Origin: Chloroflexi bacterium RBG_16_68_14
GTDB taxonomy: Bacteria; Chloroflexota; Dehalococcoidia; DSTF01; RBG-16-68-14
DNA length: 13,864 bases
Direction: 5' to 3'
NCBI GenBank assembly: GCA_001796995.1
Contig: MGOB01000075.1
Coordinates: 11,594 to 25,457, forward strand
Shown: positions 13,452-13,864 of the stretch, piece by piece
How the letters are laid out: the number at the start of each line of letters is the position of its first letter
Numbering within the stretch: position 1 is the stretch's first letter
The notes under the pieces: generated by a model
Told to the model about the DNA's origin: nothing
Database searches by the model: none
What the model saw: only the letters and a program-made list of their open reading frames with translations
Program-made: the position numbers and the translations under genes

Positions 13452-13864
13452 ATGGCAAATAACGCCGAAGGCTGGGAGGGTGTGCGGGTCCTGATCGCTG
13501 ATAGCGCTGAGCTGGTGCGACGGGGCATCCGTGACGTGCTGGCCCGGAACCGCCGTTTCAGCGTCGTCGGTGAGGTGGCGCGGGTCGGGGAGGTCGTCGA
13601 TGCCTGCCTGGAGCTCTCTCCGCACATCATCTTTCTCGGCCTGGGACGGGACGGCGATGACCTCCTAGGCAGCTCGGCGGGCCTGACAGCGCTGCGGCGG
13701 GTGCTCCGCCTGGAGCCGTCCGTCTGCGTCATTGTCCTGGTCGATGATGATACGGTGGAGGACGTGCTAGAACCCGTGCGGGCTGGCGCCAGGGGTGTCC
13801 TGCTGCGCGATGCGCCTGCCAGCACGCTGTTGGAGGCGGTACGCGACGCCCTGGCGGGCGGCGC
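13452..13864 (+). CDS. NarL/LuxR-type response regulator with pseudo-receiver domain (3'-truncated)
   Basis: The frame is open to the window edge (137 residues), so only the receiver domain is seen; a C-terminal helix-turn-helix would lie outside. VRVLIADSAELVRRGIRDVL (11-30), VVGEVARVGEVVDACLELSPHIIFLGL (38-64) and VLEPVRAGARGVLLRDAP (105-122) align with NarL-family receivers. Several phosphorylation residues are changed. The phospho-acceptor Asp is Gly63 (FLGL for LLDL). The acidic pair DD is Asp17-Ser18, the switch Thr is Val97, and the conserved Lys is Arg119. It therefore probably does not work by standard phosphotransfer. The ATG has AAAGGAG seven bases upstream. It is transcribed away from the BY-kinase train across a spacer with repeats, and control of the glycan genes is a reasonable inference. 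Confidence 0.85.
   Translation, partial: MANNAEGWEGVRVLIADSAELVRRGIRDVLARNRRFSVVGEVARVGEVVDACLELSPHIIFLGLGRDGDDLLGSSAGLTALRRVLRLEPSVCVIVLVDDDTVEDVLEPVRAGARGVLLRDAPASTLLEAVRDALAGG

Noticed and set aside
13247..13462. A 71-codon plus-strand frame in the divergent spacer
   Set aside because: It overlaps the regulator start out of frame, has no good ribosome site, and its Pro/Ser-rich translation resembles nothing known.

Overview
The window is a GC-rich bacterial exopolysaccharide or surface-glycan locus that continues past both edges. The gene set suggests a member of the Chloroflexota or a related high-GC Terrabacteria lineage: a one-piece Wzz/BY-kinase, a DUF4012 protein, a polytopic sugar transferase, and an LPETG-bearing surface protein with no outer-membrane export gene in view. 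The phylum call is an inference from gene content, not from a marker gene. No RNA genes, CRISPR arrays, insertion sequences or phage genes are visible.

Layout: two gene trains point at each other and meet tail to tail near 5860-5900. The left, plus-strand train (1-5897) holds the C-terminal half of an NAD-dependent sugar-nucleotide epimerase, a GT2 glycosyltransferase, a SAM methyltransferase, a GT4 glycosyltransferase, a short (monotopic type) phosphoglycosyl transferase with intact catalytic motifs, and two more methyltransferases. The last of these has an N-terminal CxxC...CxxC zinc-ribbon-like segment and a visibly lower GC content. Most junctions are overlaps or very short gaps, so this looks like one operon.

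The right, minus-strand train (13048 down to 5857) holds a Wzz/BY-kinase with a tyrosine-rich tail, a 65-residue membrane peptide, a secreted Ig-like protein ending in an LPETG-type sorting signal, a DUF4012 protein, the heptose genes gmhB-like and hddA-like, and a long polytopic sugar transferase. That last protein has lost the Asp-Glu dyad and the KFRSM motif of its family.

A 403-bp spacer (13049-13451) separates this train from a divergent NarL-type regulator that runs off the right edge. Its receiver domain has Gly where the phosphorylated Asp should be. The spacer holds a perfect 12-bp palindrome and a 9-bp direct repeat with 22-bp periodicity.

Working model (inference): the left train starts and builds lipid-linked repeat units, adding sugars and methyl groups. 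The right train supplies activated-heptose precursors and controls chain length and export through the BY-kinase. It also makes surface proteins that may display or organise the glycan, possibly under a phosphorylation-independent regulator. No flippase (Wzx), polymerase (Wzy), GmhA, HddC or sortase gene lies in the window. The features most worth a second look are the degenerate sugar transferase, the pseudo-receiver regulator, the LPETG protein inside a glycan operon, and the spacer repeats.
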